DNA from: Nematostella vectensis
Taxonomy: Eukaryota > Cnidaria > Anthozoa > Actiniaria > Edwardsiidae
Direction of reading: 5' to 3'
Assembly: GCF_932526225.1 (NCBI RefSeq)
Contig: NC_064045.1
Span: 7,052,998-7,116,997 of the forward strand
DNA: 64,000 nucleotides
The notes beneath the pieces are model-generated. The model saw nothing but the letters and a program-made list of their open reading frames with translations. It searched no databases and was not told where the DNA came from. Within the stretch, counting starts at the first letter, position 1; each line of letters starts with the position of its first letter. The translations under genes were made by a program, and so were the position numbers. Positions 58,701 through 64,000 of this stretch are shown in pieces.

Positions 58701-61700
58701 CATATAGACTCTACCTTAATATGGACAGTTACAGTGCTACATAACTTGAGGGCTGAATCTCAAACAAATATCAACCAGAGCTGAGTTTTTGGCCCGTTTA
58801 GGAGAAAGTCCAAAATCCTTGTAAAATTGCTGTTTTCATAACATGTGCAAGTTGTCAGCATAGTCTCAATTTCTGCCCAGTTAGCTTTTCTAGGTTAGGA
58901 TTTTCAGCTTGTGAATTTATCCACGTAATCACGTAAAGTATCTCAGCCCCACATGTGTGCTGTGTGTAATTCAAAGACAAATTCAGCCTGGGCTGAAGTT
59001 GGATATACAATCGGAAAACATTTTGGTGGGCTAAAGCTTCAGCTTGGGTTAAAATTCGTCATGTAATTGACCCCTTGCACTCATAATGTTGCATCTGAAG
59101 AGATTAGAGATGCTGTGATAAGAGCTATAGAAATTCAGCATTTACATTCTTCTGTTTGGAGTACCCACAACCAAAGAGCAACTGTACAATATCACCTGTT
59201 ACTTCTTCTATGTGCTTTTTCCTTGTGCATCTTGTGATATACATGGTCATTATTTCAAGAAAGCCATTCTTGTTATTCCTTTAGGGGTTATGGAATTGAT
59301 GTGGTGCATATAAAATATCACAACATTTAAAGCACTAGCCCTCTGAATGGAAAGTAACCATAAGGTTGTATTGACATTATTGTTTTAGTCAACTGTTTCC
59401 ATGGTGCCAATTGGCTCCTCCCACATTTGCCACTGCGGCAGTCAGAAGGCAAAAGATGATACTTTACAAGGTTTGTTATCTTTATTTTGTTTATCTTTTT
59501 GTGTAAGTAAGTCAACCCTATACTTATAATACTTTTTAATACTATGGATCTGACTTTTGCTACACTTTTGTTTTATTGTGAATATCCTAACACCTTATCA
59601 ATACCATCATAGGTGATTCAGGGCTAACCAAGCAAGATGCACTACTTAACTGGGCCCCCACCAGAAATCTCAAAATAACTATAAAAAAACAAAGTTTAAA
59701 AATTCATTAACCAGATCCAATAGAAGATACCCCAATAGCTTCCTCGAATTAGCTAACAGAAATGGGTGCTTTTTTACACTTGTTATTTGCTAGGATGACA
59801 ACATGGTTGCTGACAGAGACGTTTTGATACATGCTGTGGCATTTTGAACAGGACTTCTTTCTAACTCTGACTTGTTCTATTTTTGCAGTGTGTCTATCAG
59901 TCATTGACACAAGGTTTGGTACTCTTCAAGCGAGCAAGTCACTCCAGGGTATCATATCTAGCCAGGCAACAACCGGCGCCAATACATCTCCTCGGGCAGT
60001 CGGCCCTATTCTGGCCACATCAGGTTATGTCTGTGTGGGTCTCAGCTCATGTGTTGCTGCCTGCCCTTGCCGCGTGGAACAGTCATCCCTGGCCACAGCT
60101 CTTGGAAAGCTTTCAAGGTAAGGGTTGTTGATTGAAAATCTAGAATTTGTCTAAATTAGTTTGTTTGTGTGGCTGCCTTCTTGGGTGGATCAGTCATCCC
60201 TGGTCGCGGCTCTTGTAAAGCTTTCAAGGTAAGGGTTGTTGAATGCATAGGTAGACATTTTTTTAAATCAGGTTGTGTGTGCCACATCCTTGCGTAGAGC
60301 AGTTTTTTCTGTCTAAACATGTTTATCGTGATGCTCGACGCACAACAGGTTAATTATATTTGTTGTTTTCACCAACTACTACATGTATCTTCTGTTTGGC
60401 GTTACGAGTCCCCGTTTGTCAACCCGTTTGTCCCGGGCTGTTTGCGAACACTGCTGTAGTTGGGCAAAGCAGTACTAAGTTCCCCTTTCAAATTCTTTAC
60501 AAGTTCTTCTCAAGTGTTAGACAGAACAAAGCCTGGTTTTTGAAGCAGAAAAAAAGACCCTCACCCCGTACTTATAAATGTAACCTTCTATCATTTTCCA
60601 TACTGATATTAAATTTGTATTTCTTAAAGCTACTCCACCACAGGGATCCCACAACCTCTACTCTGCATTCCACAGCTGCCAAAACCCACAGAGGTGAACC
60701 AAATAGTGTAATGTTGTAATAATTTTGATTACAGTTAAAAGTCTCAACACATTTTTTTTTCACAAATTATGCATGTGATGTATCAAATGATGGTAAAAAA
60801 AGGAAATTGTGCCATTTGCACAAATGCTTCCAAATACTGTTTTCTTTAATATAAAGATATAATGAATAAAAAGCATGGATAAATCTGATACATTTGTGAG
60901 GTTTGCAAGCATTAATTACATTTTTGTTCTCTGCAAAAGTTCTTGTGTAGTTTGAGTTTCATTGCTTTCTCTGTGATTCATTGAGCAAGTGTTAAGTGAC
61001 CAATCTTTTTAAAGTGTACACTTAGCATGGCTCAACACAGCTACATACTTGGAGTACCACTGTAAACGTATATCCATAGCTAACTAGGTTGTTTGCAGAT
61101 CCAGGATTTATCTAAATGGAGAAAACAAGTGACTTCACAGCAGACAACCGAAGAGTCATCCCTGGAGAAACTCACTGATCCCAGCAAGGTAAATACTTAA
61201 ATACTGTAGCAGTTAATTAATTATGCCCTACACTTGGTTAGTGTTAAGAAATGCAATTACATACACCATACTCACCAATGAGTGAACTGTGTGTGGGAAG
61301 GGGGGTTCTGGTATTTATTTTAGAAATGAATGTTCAAATTTCCAGAATGAAAACAGAAAATGATATCCTGTAGTTTGTGATAATTTTTATTTCGAGCTTC
61401 ATCATTCTGTGTGATTTCAGACGTCAACAGCAACAGAGTTTACCTCTGAGCTCAGACGCTATCTTGATTCCAAGTGCTCTGCACATGAGCAAGGTTTGTA
61501 TCAATAGTTTACTCTCCTGCTTTTTAGCAAATCCCATAGATTTACTAATATTGCTATTTTTCAGATGAGAAAGTCAAACATAGTCCTATCAAGAGAGTAA
61601 AAAAGCAATCATTTAAAGCCAAGGTAATAAGTTTTAAATGTATTTTTAAATATTGCCCTGAAAGGAATAATAAAAGCCAGGACCTCACCTAATATTCACA

Positions 61701-63189
61701 CCATGAATTCCACTGTTTGAATGATTACACAATTCATGGAGGTAGCATTCATTGGTTGCAAAAGGTTGCTCTTTTATTGCCTTTTAAAACAGGCTAGCAT
61801 CCTCTTAGAGAAAGCCAATCACGCCGCCATTTTATGCTCCCGCTCAATGGCGACTCACACAAAGCATCCATTGGCAACGGCTATTTCAAGCAAGTAACCA
61901 AGATATTTCCTATCAAATATCCTCAAAAACATATCATACTTCATTCGTAGATCGTTATTTTGAAGTTTCCTTGCGAAAAAACTGCTGTATTTTCAACATT
62001 AGTGAGTACTGTAGTTGATCAACATTCTTTCTGAGTCTTTGTGTTGCACCTGCAGGAGAAACTATCGACCAAAAGAGCCTTGTTATCACAGCCTTTTGTG
62101 CTGTCTGTGTTATCACGGTGTCTGACAGAAGAAGGGTTCTGGCCAACTGATGCGCTGTCTTGTCTGCTTCAGACCTGTTGCGTGCCTGCCAGGTAAACAA
62201 GATGGTAATCCAGGGCATTGCCATCTTTAGGAATGGGAAGAGGGTCACATGTACCCTACAGTTGTTTGAATATACATACTTAAAAAAACTGGTCAATTTT
62301 TCCTTTATTCCTGAATGGGGGTTACCAAAGACCCCCTGCTCTAGTTAAATTTTTTCAAAGCATATTATGGTGCTGTACAAAGTATAAGTGTGTTAGTGAA
62401 AAACAGATCCCCCTGCTCTAGTTAAATTTTTTCAAAGCATATTATGGTGTTGTACAAAGTATAAGTGTGTTAGTGAAAAACAGATATTTAGGGACTTTGA
62501 TAGTGGTTGCTAGATAGAGGTGGTCTCTTAATGATTGATGCCTATGACCACTCTCCCCAGTTCGAGTCCAGAGCTGCTTGAGCGTTTGATGGAAAAGAAA
62601 GATATAGTAAGTGATGAGATATGCAATTGTGTCATCTTCTGATAAACAAGGACTGACATATAAGTCAATGCTTTTAGACAATGCTTTTAGACAAAATATC
62701 AAGGATTCAATTTCAGGTATTCTCCATTACCATTTTCACTCCAATCATATATACCTATTTCGAAAAACGTTGTCAGTGTGAAACGGCAAATGGCGATTGG
62801 CAAATGGCAGTTCTAGGACCGAAAGGAACCATGGGTCTCATTAAATTTCTACTAAATGCTGAAGAATATAAATAAATCAAACAATTATCCATAAAAGATC
62901 ATCAATGTATGTCTCTGACATTGCTAGACTCTATTTAACACCTTTAATTTTACGAATGATTAGTACCCAGAAGCACTGTTCGGGCTTAGAACTGCCATTT
63001 ACTATTTGCTATTCGCCATTTGCACTGACAAATTTTTTGAAATAGGTGTATATAGGAGCATAAAATGGCGGTGGGTTTGGCCTCCTTAAGGCATCTTTTA
63101 TCTTTACAGAATCTGATTATGCAGTGTTTTAAGTACATCAAGGGGATCCCAGAACCCACTGTGGTCTCTAGTCTTCAGTTTGTGTTAAG
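55800..63189 (+). CDS. NOL11: NOL11, nucleolar UTP-A (t-UTP) component; 17 exons seen, 3' end beyond window
   Basis: Exons 55800-55931, 55998-56111, 56196-56252, 56615-56772, 57518-57581, 57845-57925, 58299-58353, 58541-58671, 59389-59470, 59889-60117, 60630-60693, 61099-61188, 61421-61493, 61565-61623, 62056-62192, 62561-62606, 63110-63189. Phases agree; 550 codons so far against ~719 aa in human, so about 170 residues lie to the right. NOL11 acts with UTP4 in the small-subunit processome, for rRNA transcription and pre-18S processing. Matches to human: SSLATALGKL in the beta-propeller half, an Arg/Lys-rich linker (VKHSPIKRVKKQSFKAK), and PELLERLMEKKD with FKYIKGIPEPTV in the helical half. 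Exon 11 is the least certain: acceptor TTTCTTAAAG at 60629 is chosen because it alone keeps frame into exon 12. Intron 1 (66 nt) has no stop and is a multiple of three. Confidence 0.92.
60170..60245 (+). repeat. Duplicated end of NOL11 exon 10 with its splice donor
   Basis: TCAGTCATCCCTGG...GCTCTTG-AAAGCTTTCAAG followed by GTAAGGGTTGTTGA repeats the exon 10 end at 60080-60130, diverged at several bases. It is a pseudo-exon end with an intact donor in intron 10. Confidence 0.85.
62328..62486. repeat. Tandem duplication, ~78 bp x 2 (NOL11 intron)
   Basis: CCCCTGCTCTAGTTAAATTT through GTGTTAGTGAAAAACAGAT occurs twice in a row, with one base change (GTGCTG / GTGTTG). Confidence 0.9.
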
Positions 63190-63309
63190 GTATAGTGGTT
63201 TAACTTTCATCTGTGCTGTGCCATCATGACTTCTTGGGCCACACCCTAGGAAATGTGCACATTTACATGTGCATTATAGGTATTTCTTAACATGATGTTA
63301 CTTGTGGTT

Positions 63310-63847
63310 TAAATGGGGTTTCAATTACTGCCTTAATTATCCTTGGATTATAATAGTTTAAGAGTTTACATATGGCAAAATATGCAAAGCTACGTCCAGC
63401 CATATACCTTGCACCTTGAATGGGGTTTCAATTACTGCCTTAATTATCCTTGGATTATAATAGTTAAAGAGTTTACAGATGGCAAAATATGCAAAGCTAC
63501 GTCCAGCCATATACCTTGCACCTTGAATGGGGTTTCAATTACTGCCTTAATTATCCTTGGATTATAATAGTTAAAGAGTTTACAGATGGCAAAATATGCA
63601 AAGCTCCGTCCAGCCATATACCTTGCACCTTGAATGGGGTTTCAATTACTGCCTTAATTATCCTTGGATTATAATAGTTAAAGAGTTTACAGATGGCAAA
63701 ATATGCAAAGCTATGTCCAGCCATATACCTTGCACCTTGAATGGGGTTTCAATTACTGCCTTAATTATCCTTGGATTATAATAGTTAATGAGTTTACAGA
63801 TGGCAAAATATGCAAAGCTACGTCCAGTCATATACCTTGCACCTTGG
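63310..63847. repeat. Minisatellite, 107 bp x ~5 (NOL11 intron)
   Basis: Nearly identical units with TGGGGTTTCAATTACTGCCT, TATCCTTGGATTATAATAG and AGCCATATACCTTGCACCTT. Overlapping ORFs here are repeat artefacts. It begins ~120 bp after the last visible NOL11 exon. Confidence 0.95.
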
Positions 63848-64000
63848 TTCCTATATCAGGAGCAGATCCAGGGAAACCATTTAAATGTAGGGGGTATGGG
63901 GTGTTTAAAACATATGGCAATTTGTGCATCCAAGACAAGCTTCTATGTATATAAGCCCAATAATGTCTGAAAACCAGGGATAGTACAGGATTGTTCAAAC

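Noticed and set aside
60644-60693. Alternative NOL11 exon 11 starting after CCACCACAG
   Set aside because: It leaves a phase that puts a stop in exon 12; the acceptor at 60629 keeps the frame open.
63343-63970. Overlapping plus-strand ORFs of ~60-80 codons
   Set aside because: All are the same 107-bp intronic repeat read in successive copies.

Overview
This window is nuclear DNA of an intron-rich animal, most likely an anthozoan cnidarian (sea anemone or coral; Nematostella-like, but I cannot prove the species). The evidence is GT-AG introns with consistent phases, highly conserved metazoan housekeeping genes, a metazoan-type ApeC/CUB surface receptor, a tRNA-derived SINE and dense small DNA transposons. 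There is no bacterial gene organisation: no operons, rRNA, free-standing tRNA or CRISPR.

I rebuilt the genes by joining exons at splice sites whose phases agree. From left to right: (1) minus strand 364-6746, a membrane-anchored alpha/beta-hydrolase-fold protein that has lost its nucleophile serine and catalytic histidine; (2) plus 7503-8877, a divergent Rho-family GTPase with unusual P-loop and switch II; (3) plus 16789-17722, a BTB/POZ protein whose first exon is not found; (4) minus 18819-30708, a complete nine-exon receptor made of signal peptide, ApeC, CUB, Thr/Ser-rich stalk, transmembrane helix and a tail with two NPLY motifs; (5) plus 31901-41533, a complete PMP34/SLC25A17-like peroxisomal carrier; (6) minus 43211-43441, an unrecognised small ORF; (7) minus 45592-55398, a complete 17-exon WIPI2 autophagy gene; (8) plus 55800-63189, the first 17 exons of NOL11, which runs off the right edge.

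Three gene pairs are head-to-head: hydrolase/Rho, receptor/PMP34 and WIPI2/NOL11. The WIPI2/NOL11 gap is only 401 bp and carries CRE, ETS, NRF1-like and YY1 motifs, so it looks like a shared bidirectional promoter. The genes do not form one pathway. PMP34 (peroxisomal cofactor import), WIPI2 (autophagosome formation) and NOL11 (pre-rRNA processing) are housekeeping; the ApeC receptor is the best candidate for something new, probably recognition of microbes or glycans.

Most of the remaining sequence is repeats. There are two copies of a ~1 kb piggyBac-like element with NTAA target duplications, Harbinger-like MITEs with TWA duplications, a hAT-like 136-bp MITE, a Mutator-like 1.47-kb element with ~210-bp inverted repeats and a perfect 9-bp duplication, a 2.2-kb inverted tandem-satellite (foldback) structure, a SINE inside a foldback element, and many minisatellites. 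One minisatellite in the PMP34 gene is built from the end of a coding exon plus its splice donor, and NOL11 shows a single-copy version of the same event.
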